A stretch of DNA of 64,000 nucleotides from assembly GCA_944548615.1 (NCBI GenBank), contig OX155976.1:7707822-7771821 (forward strand). The letters run 5' to 3'. The position numbers and the translations under genes are program-made. Position 1 is the stretch's first letter; every line of letters begins with the position of its first letter. The notes below the pieces were generated by a model. That model saw only the letters and a program-made list of their open reading frames with translations. It did no database searches and was not told the origin of the DNA. The DNA comes from Micropterix aruncella. Lineage: Eukaryota; Arthropoda; Insecta; Lepidoptera; Micropterigidae. Positions 52,855-62,713 of the stretch are shown here, piece after piece.

Positions 52855-53640
52855 AGGTAAAAAACAGTCATAAACAAATGTTTTTACAAATACACTGAAA
52901 CAAATAGACCTACATTACCATTAATTTTAACAAAACTTGTAAATGTAGCCACAACAATGTAAATTTCTAATCGGATCGAACAATTTTCATTTAGTACAAG
53001 TACCTAAATTATTAGCTGTAAACTAAAACTAATGCAACAACAAATCACTCAATTGTTTCCTAAAAGTAATTAATGACACTGAGAATATATCTATGTCGTT
53101 CAAAACTTCATTATAACACATGCAAGAGCGTCTGAAGAAGGTATTTTTTGCGTAGTTTGAATGAAAAGAGGGAATATAGAAAGTATCTTTTGAACGTGAG
53201 GAGGAAGACCGCGGGATTTTAAAAAGATTTTTTTCCAAAAGGGGTGCAGAGTTGATGTGGTTATGAATAATTTTATATAAGAAAATGCTGTCTAAGAATT
53301 TTCGTCTTGAATACAGAAAATGCATTTTGTGTGTTGTTACTCTCTCTGCGTAGTCGGTGCAGAGGCTACCTGTCCGAAAGTCCAATGATTTTAAACATTT
53401 CTTTTGTACCCTCTCAATCCTATCTACGTGAACAGCAGACTCCAAACTACACTTCCAAATTCTAGGACACTACGAACAAATGCATTGTAGAGTATTTTAA
53501 TGGTGTTGCCTCTGGTAAAACGTGTCGGTTTCTTGTTAGTAGGACACTTCAAATAGATGACGATTTTTAAAAACTGCAATAAAGTTATTATTTTGGATAA
53601 TTTATAAATGTATTTAGCCAAATGGTTGCTATTTTTGACC
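52855..53640 (-). mobile_element. LINE family E C-terminus
   Basis: The minus strand reads KILYNAFVRSVLEFGSVVW, a frameshift, VDRIERVQKKCLKSLDFRTG, RVTTHKMHFLYSRRKFLDSI, FLYKIIHNHINSAPLLEKNL and NDIDIFSVSLITFRKQLSDL, with a stop at 53029-53031. The 3' UTR and A-rich tail reach about 52855, adjoining family P. Confidence 0.85.
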
Positions 53641-54299
53641 TCGCTGCCCGGAATAAAAAAACTTCAGTTAGCCAGCCTATTTTCGTCCAGCCATTATTAG
53701 TTTTTGCTGCAAAAATTACTGAACACGGATAAATGAAACAATAATAATAATTGACGTGTATGTAAAGCAGGAAGCGGCCACGTGACCTCAGTCTGTGTGT
53801 ATTGTAAAATGATGCATTAATATGTGTAGTGACATAATTTTACGAAACTTGGACACTTTAACCAGCTGACGAGCGGAAAATGAGCCATTTCGTCACATAA
53901 ACACGACACTTGTGATTATTCGTCTAAAATGCGTCGCCCATGAGCGCCATAAATATATTTTGCATCTTATAATGAAATTGGAGGAAGAATACATTATTAA
54001 GTAAGTGTGTATGTATGTGCTAGAAAAACCTGTTGATTTCGAGATTTATCGATTTTTTCACAATCATCGAACATCACAATTGGGATTTTTCTGGAAAATC
54101 GAGGTAGGATTAAATATTGCTAAGGGATCCTCCATTGCTAAGGGATAACGTGTGGCTTGAAAGGAGATGGAAGGGAGGGGGGGTTCGGAAAAAATCACGA
54201 AATATCACAAAGGGGGAGTTTGGGGGTGTAGTGAGATATCACGTTTATTAACAAAAAGAATTAAGAATGAACGCCAGCAGCTTGTGTAAAGAACGTGTC
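53641..54299. other. Unrecognised interval with G-rich segment
   Basis: 54165-54240 is unusually G-rich (GGAAGGGAGGGGGGGTTCGG, AAAGGGGGAGTTTGGGGGTG). Nothing identified. Confidence 0.4.
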
Positions 54300-54905
54300 G
54301 GCGGTGTGGACTGTACTTCTGGACAGGTGGTGAATGGTTTCGTGCAGCTTGGGCCACAAGATCCATTTTGTTCTCGGATAGGCTCAACTCACGATTCAGC
54401 TCCTATTCAGAAGCCTCCTCATGTGGAAGGCTACCCCGGCTAAGACTCCCGTGTCTCAGGCCTCAGAGCTGGTGGACCGGTTTCTCCCGGCGGGATTGCA
54501 TCCCGGCGCCACTGGACGGTTTGCGCTCCGAAGCCAATCGGTTGTGCATTCTGACTAATTGCTGAAGGGGTCTGGAGACTATGGAAATACACTGTTTCCT
54601 AAGCAGCGGAGGTAGATGTTTCAACTGATGTCATGCCACCCTTGAAATGACCTTGGGCCACTCGATCCTGTGTGGCATTACGGGCAAATGACGCCCAGGT
54701 CCGCGATAAATTCAAACTGAATTACCGCTGTAATACAACAGGTAGAGGTTGCGTAAGTGACTTCAGACCTGTAACCAGTCGGGAGGACGCATATATCCTG
54801 AAGGTTAATTCTAGACGGAGATATCCTGCCAAAGCTGGTAGTTAGGGTGTGAGGCTGTTGGCTGGTATACCAGCTTGGGGTGACGGGTTCGCCCGTTGTA
54901 GTCGA
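54300..54905 (+). mobile_element. Family G, subfamily b copy
   Basis: Sense plus: CTGTACTTCTGGACAGG, GCAGCTTGGGCCACAAGATC, CGGCGCCACTGGACGGTTTG, TTTCCTAAGCAGCGGAGG, GTCCGCGATAAATTCAAACT, ending ACGGGTTCGCCCGTTGTAGT. It shares the 3' hairpin with subfamily a, but its 5' half differs. Confidence 0.8.
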
Positions 54906-56133
54906 CCCCGCCATTCTGTACTTCTGTACAGGTAGCCAATGGTTTCGTGCAGCTTGGGCCACAAAATCCATTTTGTTCTCGGATCGGCTCAACTCACGAT
55001 TCAGATCCTATTCAGAAACCTCCTCGTGAGGAAGGATACCCCGGGTAAGACTCTCGCGTCTCAAGCCTCGCGGCTGGTGGACCGGTTTCTCCTGGTGGGA
55101 TTGCATCCCGGCGCTACTAGACGGTTTGCGCACCGTTCGGCGACGCCTATCGGTTGTGCACTCTGACTAATTGCTGAAGGAGTCTGAAGACTATGGAAAT
55201 ATATTGAGATGTCAACCACAACGGGCGAACCCGTCACCGCAGGACGTTTTAACGATTCATCGTTCTATCGACCGTGCAGTGAGCGTAGAAGACTTTGAAC
55301 ATTACAAATCCGACGTCTAGCTACGCCACAACCCGCAAGAGACCAAAGCCTTACCGCGAGATAGCCAGAGTTACCTGGCGGGCCGACTCTCGCGCCCTTG
55401 CTTCCAATTGTGACCAGATTTCTCCGGTCTCTCAAGTGGTTCCGAGTTCGAGGTCGCTTGCGCGGTCCTCTCCCTTACGAAGCGGTGAAACGGTGTAAAC
55501 CGAATCTATCGCGGGCCAAGGCGTCCTTTGCCCGACTCTGAATCGGGATCGGATGGCTATAGGAAACAATACAGTTCCCAGACTCCCCCGATTGTTAGTC
55601 GGAGAGCACAGTCGATTGGCTTGCGCCGCTCGGTGCGCAGACCGTCCAGGAGCGCCAGAGGTTTGATTCCCAGGGGAGACTGGTTTACCCAGTGTCCAAA
55701 TGGAAATATACTGGAAATATACTGTCTCCTAAGCAGCGGGGGCGTTGACCTGTCGTCAACCACTCTTGAAATGACCATTAAGCTACCTGATCCTGAATTC
55801 AGAGCCGGGCAAAAGATGCCTTTGGTCCGCGATAGATTCCAAGGGAATCACCGCTGAACATACGGCAGGTAGAGGTCGCGCAAGTGGCTTTGAACCCGTG
55901 ACCAGTCGGGAGGTTGGAGGTATCCTGATAGTTAATTCCAGACGGAGATATCCTTCCAAAACTGGTAGTCAGGGGGCGAGTTGGCGCCGTAAGGCGTTGT
56001 CCTCTGACGGGCAAGTGGCGTAACTAGACAGTGGATTGCTTTTCGTCCCAAGTCTTCTGCGCTCACCTCACAGGAGACAAAAGGAACTAAAATGACTGGT
56101 TCGCCCGTTATAGTTGTCAGCTCTAGTTGTACT
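54906..56133 (+). mobile_element. Family G, subfamily b copy, split by another family G element
   Basis: 5' part 54906-55203 and 3' part 55700-56133 (GTCTCCTAAGCAGCGGGGGC to TGGTTCGCCCGTTATAGTTG). ATGGAAATATA is duplicated at the split (55193-55203 and 55700-55710). Confidence 0.85.
55204..55699 (-). mobile_element. Family G, subfamily a, 5'-truncated, inserted in subfamily b
   Basis: Sense minus. The 3' end at 55204 (TTGAGATGTCAACCACAACG) is intact; the 5' end stops at CCCAGTGTCC. An 11-bp target duplication surrounds it, and an internal deletion of roughly 50 bp lies at 55556. Again 3'-intact and 5'-truncated. Confidence 0.85.
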
Positions 56134-56509
56134 TTTGTACAAAAAAGAATGTTAAGGCACATGTAAATCATGTCACAAGCAACCTACTGATCCGAGCAAT
56201 ATTAGTCCAGAAATGCACAATGTTTGTCCTTCACGACGATCGATCGCTAGATCGAGAGAGATTCACTGCGTAGTACGCGAAAATAATAACGCCAAATGGC
56301 TTGATGACACCGACGTTGACCTTCAACGAATCACAGTGCTAACAGCTGACTTGCAAGATGTTTAAAGCCTCGCTAATCCGTGGTCCTGGGACACAACCCA
56401 TTAAATATATTAATGTACCGGTACAATTATATGTTTTTACATGATTACACCTTTCCGTTATTATTTTTATGCCAGTCAGAAACAACCTGCAACCTTAATG
56501 TCGGTCTGG

Positions 56510-56950
56510 ACATTTTCATCGCAGTGCTTAATTTTCCAGACCCGGAAGGCTCGGATACGCACCAAAATCGATGCACCGGAGATGAAGCAAATTCTAGGAA
56601 TCCCATGGACAGCACGCCGGACCAACAAATCAGTCCTTGAAGAAATCGGCATCTAAGTGAGGCTCTCCACCGTACGCACGAGAAGGGTCCTGCAGTACTT
56701 CGGTCATGTTGCCAGGAGAAACCCAAAGAATCTGGAGAAAATGCATTCCGGAAATCAAGTGGAGGGAAGAAGAAGCAGAGGCAGATCACCGGCCAGATGG
56801 AACGACCTCATAAAAGAAGTAACAAAAGGGACTATACAATCTGCGACCCGCCATGCAGAAGACAGGTCGAAGTGGAGGAGCATCGTAGGCAATCTGTTGT
56901 CTGGTAGCCTCGGTGAAGAAGAAGAATTTCCCAGAATTAAATTAGATTAA
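56510..56950 (+). mobile_element. RTE-like LINE C-terminus
   Basis: The plus strand reads APEMKQILGIPWTARRTNKS, VLEEIGI, a stop at 56654, then VRLSTVRTRRVLQYFGHVAR, RRSRGRSPARWNDLIKEVTK and AEDRSKWRSIVGNLLSG, with GAAGAAGAAGAA near the end. One nonsense codon. Confidence 0.85.
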
Positions 56951-57204
56951 ACCTGTATTTAACCGCCCTACCTTTGGGCTATTTTTCAAAAAGTAAGTAA
57001 ATCCTTGTTTTTTTTCATTAGATTTTTAAATATACCAGACAAAATGTATAGCGGTTTATATAAGCGATTTTTATACATCGATTTTATATAAATTTGCAAA
57101 TATGTAATTGTTATATATATTTATTTAAAATTTTCAATATGATAATATAGCGGACGTATTACGTACGTTCGTATAGTTAGGGAGGTTAAATATAATAGTC
57201 GTTA

Positions 57205-57380
57205 TTTTGGCCACCGTTATAACCTACGTAGTGGCGGCAGCGGTATGCGGCCTACCCACAAAACAACAGATTGACAGCTCTTTCAGTCTACCCTGGACAA
57301 CGGCGGCTGCAACGTCACCGAAACGTCGGGTGCTACAAATTTCACGCGGTAAATTCGTTTTCTATCCTATTTATTACATT
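57205..57380 (+). mobile_element. Penelope-like element 3' end, fragment
   Basis: Reads RHRYNLRSGGSG-like coding (through GTTATAACCTACGTAGTGGC), then a 3' UTR with CACCGAAACGTCGGGTGCTA. Closely matches 61940-62105. Confidence 0.7.
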
Positions 57381-57719
57381 AGTAATATTTGAATTCCTCC
57401 ATACAATTTCATCAAATATTAACGATATCTGTTGGTGCTTGGCCCTACGCCGCCCTTAGCTGATGGAACCCAATATGGTTCATTTGCCGGCCGAGAAAGG
57501 ACGCTCATCAATTTTATTTATGAAATTAATATTCAGAAAAATCAGTACTTTGCTACTTGCCGGGGAAGTCTTGGGTTAACACCGGTGAACCGATTTATCA
57601 ACTCTTTCGGCGAACAACAGAAACAAATATGCCGATCGACCAATCGACCGCAATTGACCTGCTGCCGACTGCCTGCCTAAGAGGTCAGAAAAAAACAAAA
57701 GAAGGTACTCACTCTTTCT
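57381..57719. other. Unrecognised, probably unique sequence
   Basis: No repeats seen. It would be intron sequence if the exon candidate below is real. Confidence 0.35.
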
Positions 57720-57840
57720 TGTTGTTGACCACGATGACCAACTTGACCTTTCTTGGTCCTTTGGTCATGGTGGACGTTGAGGCTACCGTTGCTGGCACGG
57801 TGATGGCTCTTGGTCACCTTCCCGCGAGGATCAGTCCAGT
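57720..57840 (-). other. Exon-like stretch with GTGAGT donor
   Basis: On minus an ATG in a CACCATGA context (57769) opens MTKGPRKVKLVIVVNNKKE, ending at GA|GTGAGT at about 57713. The composition is less AT-rich than the surroundings and no repeat match exists. I do not recognise the peptide. It may be a 5' exon, possibly of the same minus-strand gene as 12889-12991, or chance. Confidence 0.25.
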
Positions 57841-58039
57841 CGTTGGCGACATATCGAAAGTCACAAACTCACCATGTCGAATTCGTACACTTCACTTTTA
57901 ACCACTGTATCCTCTATCATAACAAACTCGTCATTTTGTTACGCAACGTTTAAAAAGTCAGGCTATATCAATTACACAAATATGAAAGGTTGAGAAGGTT
58001 AGAATTACTGCAAAAAACTAACGTCAACAATATGGATGA

Positions 58040-58168
58040 GCACCACTTTCGACTGTGACATTTATGTTTAATGGGAGTCCATTTATCACTGGTGAACGAT
58101 CACCCTTCATTCACATCACAAAAACCAAGCTTATCCTTTTGCAAAACAGAATGTCTTCAATATAACTA
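58040..58168. repeat. Diverged foldback-family arm
   Basis: CACTTTCGACTGTGACATTT, GATCACCCTTCATTCA and AAGCTTATCCTTTTGC align with the arm blocks near 7660 and 23270. Confidence 0.6.
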
Positions 58169-58169
58169 G

Positions 58170-58838
58170 AATTGCCGACTACAACGGGCGAACCCGTCAC
58201 CTCAAGAAGCTTTAACGATATAAGACCGTTCTGTCTCCCATGAGGTGAGCGTAGAAGACTTTGGACATAACATTCTACCGTCTAGTTTCGCCACATGCCC
58301 GTAAGAAGCCAGCGCCTTACCGCGAGATAACCAGGTTAATCACCCAGCGGTCCGACACTCGCGTCCTTACTTCCAGTCGCAACCAGATTACTCCGGTCTC
58401 TCGACTGGTTGCAGGTTCGAGGTCGCTTTCGCGTCCTCTCCCTTACGAGGCGGTGATACGGTGTTTACCGAATCTATCCCGGACCACGGCATCATTTGCC
58501 CGGCTGTTCACCCAGGATCGGGTAGCGGATGGTCGTTTCAAGAGCAGTCGCCGTAAGGTCCGCAACCACCCCCGCTCTATAGGAAATAGTACTGCTTCCA
58601 GACTCCCCCGACTGATAGTAAGAGTGCACAGTCGATTGGCTTACGCCGCACGGCGCGCAGACCGTCCAGGAGCGCCAGAAGGTTGATTCCTAGGGGAAAC
58701 TAGCCCTAAGGCCAGAGTCCTGCCCGGGCTCGCACTTCATGCGTGGAGGCCGCCGGATGGGTGTTGACCCGTGAGTGTGACCAACCCTGAACAGAATGGG
58801 TCTTCGTGGCCAACTCAGCAAGGGTTTATTAGCTCCCC
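58170..58838 (-). mobile_element. Family G, subfamily a, near full length
   Basis: 3' end CGACTACAACGGGCGAACCC at the left, 5' end GGCCAACTCAGCAAGG at the right. The internal GGTTGCAGGTTCGAGGTCGC is the closest approach to a tRNA B box in the family. No clear target duplication. Confidence 0.8.
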
Positions 58839-58962
58839 CCTTAGTCTCTTCTACAGTTACAACTGTGGAAGAGACTAAGGGGGTCAAGAGAACTATCTTA
58901 CAGTCTTAAGAGTTCTTTTTTACTAAAAAGGGGATCGTGATGCAAAAAGGTTAAAAACACTG
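58838..58962. repeat. 21-bp hairpin and hAT-like terminus
   Basis: CCCCCTTAGTCTCTTCTACA pairs with TGTGGAAGAGACTAAGGGGG across loop TTACAA (one mismatch). Then, inverted, CAGTGTTTTTAACCTTTTTG (58943-58962) resembles a hAT end. Confidence 0.55.
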
Positions 58963-59486
58963 CACTATATAATCAATAGTGAAACATAGGAGCCTCTTAA
59001 ATGGCACTTGGTTAACTTCCCATAACAAAACGTTAAACTGATTATTTAAATTAATTTGTATCAGTAATGAAATTAACACAAAACACACTGGTGTGAAATA
59101 CTAACCAATAGGCATGTATATGTATATATATATAAATTCGAAAATATATGTATAATAACACGAATAATTAAAATATATTAACAATAATGTGAGATACGTA
59201 TTTCCAACCTTTTTTTATACATACTTAAGTGGAGATACGGGTTTCTAATACGAAACGAGTCCCTAGATACGAGATTCCAATTCAAATTGATAATAGTCCC
59301 GTAAGTCATAATTATAATACTCGTACATGTTACATGTTATACGATTGGTGTTACGAGGTTTCAATTCGTATGATGTTCGTTAAATGTTTGTCACAAAAAT
59401 ATTGGTTTCATTATATTACTTCAATCCAACTGAGGAAAGAATATTATGGCAAATTGTTGGTCTGATAGCCTGTCTGTATTTTCTTG
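58963..59486. other. Unrecognised AT-rich interval
   Basis: A plus frame at 59229-59465 has no recognisable features. Confidence 0.4.
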
Positions 59487-60320
59487 ATAGGTCGGCTCAA
59501 CTCACGGTTCAGCTCCCATCCGGTAGCCTCCTCGAAGGCTACCGGATCGCACTTTTAATTCGGGGAAACACCTCGGGCGGAACTGGGCGGTTTGCAAACC
59601 GTGCAGCGTCAGGAAATCGCTTGCGAGATCCAGCGAATAGCCGGGGGACAACTAGAGCTGTCAACTACAACGGGCAACCCCGTCACAGAAAGTTTTAACG
59701 ATATTGGATCGTTCTGTCTCCCGTGAGGTGAGCGTAGAGACTTGGGACGAAAACAGTCCACTGTCTAGTTATGCCAATCGGCCGTCAGAGGCCAACGCCT
59801 TACGGCGAGGCACCAAGGAAGGTACCAAGCGGGCGGCCTCGCCCCCTGACGTTTGGAAGAATATCTCCGTCTGGAATTAACCTTCAGGATAGCTCCTACC
59901 TCCTGACTGGTTACAGGATCGAGGTCGCTTGCCCGGTTATGTCTCTTACGTAGCGGTGAGACGGTGTCTACCGAATTTATCGCGGACCACAGCATCCTTT
60001 GCTCGGCTGTTGACCCGGGATCAGGTAGTCAAATGGACCCGGGAAAGTGTGGAAAGTTACGTTTCGGAAGGCGTATAAAGCGAGGGTAGTTTTTGACCTG
60101 CCTTCATCTATCCTGAGAAATGATCCATTGACCACCCGATCCCGTGTGGGCTTGATAGGCAAAGGGCGCCTCGGTTCGCAATAAATTCGAATCTATGACC
60201 AGACTGAAGGATGGAGAAATCCGTCCATAATTTGGTAGTAAGGGCGCGAGGATAAACGCTAGGTGGCGCTTTCCAGTGCATCGCGGTAAGGCGCCGGACT
60301 CTTATTATTGGCGTATTTTC
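59487..60320. mobile_element. Family G nest: minus copy within a plus subfamily b copy
   Basis: 59487-59650 (plus, 5' part: GGCTCAACTCACGGTTCAGC), 59655-60030 (minus: CTGTCAACTACAACGGGCAA, GAGGTCGCTTGCCCGG) and 60036-60320 (plus: CGTATAAAGCGAGGGTAGT, TGCATCGCGGTAAGGCGC). The same arrangement as at 54906-56133. Confidence 0.7.
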
Positions 60321-60324
60321 GCAT

Positions 60325-60369
60325 TCAAATTCAAATTCTTTATTTATCAAAAAACATAGTTACAAATAG
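60325..60369 (-). repeat. LINE-like tail
   Basis: AAATTCTTTATTTATCAAAA; on minus an AATAAAGAATTT terminus. No coding part. Confidence 0.5.
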
Positions 60370-61508
60370 AGTTGTAAGCTACAACGGGCATACCCGTCAC
60401 CTCAGGAAGTTTTAACGAATGGTCGTTCTATCTCCCGTGAAGTGAACGTAGAAGACTTGGACAAAACAGTCCACCGTCAAGCTCCGCCACATGCACGTAA
60501 GAGGCCAACGCCTTATCCGCGAGATAACCAGGTATGTCACCCAACGGGCTTACACTCACGCCCTTACTTCCAATTGCGACCAGATTACTCCGGTCTCTCG
60601 ACTGGTTACGAGTTCGAGGTCGCTTGCGCGGTCCTCTCCCTTACGAAGCGGTGAAACGGTGTATACCAAATCTATAGCAGACCACGGCGTCCTTTGCCCG
60701 GCTGTTCACCCAGGATCGGGTAGCCGATGGTCGTTTCAAGAGCAGTCACCGTAAGGTCCGCAACCACCCCCGCTCTATAGGAAACAGTACTGCTTCCATA
60801 CTCCCCCGACTGTTAGTCGGAGTCGGTCTGGTCGGTCGTAGGAGCTGCTTCTAGTCGTTTGGTGAGTTTGTGGAGCACTGGGTGGCTTCTTGGGAAAGCA
60901 TGAGGCCTCGGGATACCCCCTAGGGGGTACCCTCTTCTTTGGTGGCGTGATTCGGGGGCTACTTCCAGCCCGAAGTGCCCGTCACTGTGTCCGTCTCTTT
61001 ACCGCCCTGAGGTGCGGTTCGATCTCTTGCAGGATCCAGGGATTCCTCCCCTCCGTGGCTGCTCCGAGACCTGTCCACGGACCGTGCGCTTTCACCATCT
61101 CCGTCCTAGAGCGTCCTCTTCCCCGCTTACCGGCTCTAAATTTACTCTATTCTTTGTAAAAAAAAATGTATTTATTGTGAATATGTTAAACTTTGTAAAA
61201 TTTTGTATTTTTTTTTGTAAATACTTATTTCGAATTCGTGTTCTCGGGGTGGTACGGGGGGGGGGGTGGTTTACCCTATTTCACCCCCTGCGCGTTTAAC
61301 CCTTCTGGTACGCGCGGGGTTGTCGTTGCACGGCATCCCGGGCAGACAAGACGACCCTCGTCGTTATAACTGCCCGGGCGGTGGGCGGGATTTGCTGCCC
61401 TCACCTATCGCCTTGAAACTCTTAACTGTTAGTCAGAGTGCACAATCGATTGGTTTACGCCGCACGGTGCGCAGACCAGACTCAGCAAGGGCCCTTTAGC
61501 TCCCAAAT
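60370..61508 (-). mobile_element. Family G copy with 14-bp target duplication and nested insertion
   Basis: CATAGTTACAAATA before the 3' end (about 60354-60367) and CATAGTTACAGATA after 61508. The 3' end on minus carries ACGGG-TATG-CCCGT and GTTGTA-GCT-TACAAC. Interrupted by 60824-61423. Confidence 0.8.
60824..61423 (+). mobile_element. Inserted GC-rich element, possible R1-like LINE 3' end
   Basis: Flanked by ACTGTTAGTCGGAGT (60809-60823) and ACTGTTAGTCAGAGT (61425-61439), a target duplication of about 15 bp. The 5' part can be read FVEHWVASWESMRPRDTP, reminiscent of a LINE C-terminus. A long 3' UTR follows with A-rich runs and a ten-G run near 61255-61265. It contains the perfect palindrome TACCCCCTAGGGGGTA. 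Confidence 0.6.
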
Positions 61509-61619
61509 CATAGTTACAGATACAGATTAACTAAACCTAACCTAACTGGATCGCACGAGACGTCCGCACTAAGGTAGGCTCAGATGAGTATAATTAAATA
61601 CTACCTAATGATAATTAAA

Positions 61620-61695
61620 TAATACGTTGAAGAACCATAAATAGGATAGAAACGAATTTATCGCGTGAAGTTTGTAGCACCCGACATTACGGTGA
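61620..61695 (-). mobile_element. Inverted Penelope 3' UTR fragment
   Basis: GGATAGAAACGAATTTATCG and TTTGTAGCACCCGACATTAC are the complement of the 3' UTR at 62055-62100, placed just upstream of the Penelope coding remnant. Confidence 0.7.
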
Positions 61696-61704
61696 CCAAA
61701 ATCC

Positions 61705-62105
61705 CATTGTGATAATCAAGGAACAATTTTACTTTCCTCGCACGATCCGGGAAGCCATTGAAATAAGAAGAACCCCAAACTTCAATAGAGACGACGGTTA
61801 CAAACTCTCTTCTACGTGGAAACTTCTTCTTAAATTGTTCCCACCGCCGAACGCCGAACGCACGGACGTAAGACAGGATACAGTGAGTGTTGTGTGCAAG
61901 ATGAATTTTCGAATTTCACGCGCTCCGAGCTTGCCCCCCCGCCACCGTTATAACCTACGCAGTGGCGGCAGCGGTATACGGCCTACCCGCGGAACAAAGG
62001 ATTGACAGCTCTTTCCGTCTACCCTAGACAACGGCGGCTGCAACGTCACCGAAACGTCGGGTGCTACAAATTTCACGCGGTAAATTCGTTTCTATCCTAT
62101 TTACG
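61705..62105 (+). mobile_element. Penelope-like ORF C-terminus and 3' UTR
   Basis: Open frame reading RTIREAIEIRRTPNFNRDDG and YKLSSTWKLLLKLF, the usual terminus of arthropod Penelope-like GIY-YIG proteins. A basic tail with RHRYNLRSGGSG follows, with a stop at 62003-62005. The 3' UTR contains CTGCAACG..CACCGAAACGTC and GGGTGCTACAAATTTCACGC. The YIG motif is absent. Confidence 0.8.
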
Positions 62106-62144
62106 AAGACTATCGCGGATGTCAAAGAACCGCGATAGTCTTCG
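62104..62144. repeat. Perfect 15-bp hairpin
   Basis: CGAAGACTATCGCGG and its complement around an 11-nt loop, directly after the Penelope 3' UTR. Confidence 0.8.
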
Positions 62145-62218
62145 ATTTTACGTTGAAGAATGCCGTGAAATCAATTTAAAATATTCGCAAAAACCTGGAA
62201 TCACACAAATAGGTAAAG

Positions 62219-62470
62219 TTTATTTATTTATTTATTTATTTATTTAAGTCCATAAAAAAAATACATTTAATTACAAAAACATTCTCTTAGCCTAATCTTT
62301 CATAATTAATTAAACAGTTTTTTTAATTTACCTAACTCGGAAAGAGATTCAGGAATAATAGTTTGTGGTTTACCACCTCACTAGGAATAACCTGTATCGA
62401 GGTGGTACCAACAGAAATCGTATATTGCCTGCCGAAAGAGCATGATATACCCACTCTTAGGTTTTTATTT
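62219..62470 (-). mobile_element. LINE C-terminal scrap with AAATA tail
   Basis: TTTATTTATTTATTTATTTA tail at 62219. The minus strand reads IIPESLSELGKLKKLFN and upstream YIMLFRQAIYDFCW with a frameshift or stop between. A poly-A stretch at 62474-62490 may be a second tail. Confidence 0.55.
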
Positions 62471-62681
62471 TATTTAAAAAAAAAAAAAACTTTATATTGC
62501 AATGGTATTTACAATTAATAATTACAAGGATGGGGGTAGTTACTTTATTCTAAAATTTAAAAATTTTGAAGATACCAAATTAAACGGAAGGTTTTAATTC
62601 TTACACATCAGAATAACACATAGGCTATAATTTATAAAGATATATGGTTTTCTATCATCATTATCACAATTTTCCATCACC

Positions 62682-62713
62682 ACGCGGGTGAAACCGCTGG
62701 GCGCAGCAGCTAG
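62682..62713 (+). mobile_element. Helitron 3' terminus, fragment
   Basis: GCGGGTGAAACCGC hairpin, then GCGCAGCAGCTAG|T. No 5' end found. Confidence 0.5.

Noticed and set aside
57557..57901. Plus-strand ORF of 114 residues
   Set aside because: No domain, and the opposite strand offers a better exon-like interpretation.
61012..61299. Plus-strand ORF of 95 residues
   Set aside because: Lies in the 3' UTR-like part of an inserted element and ends in a G-run; no recognisable protein.
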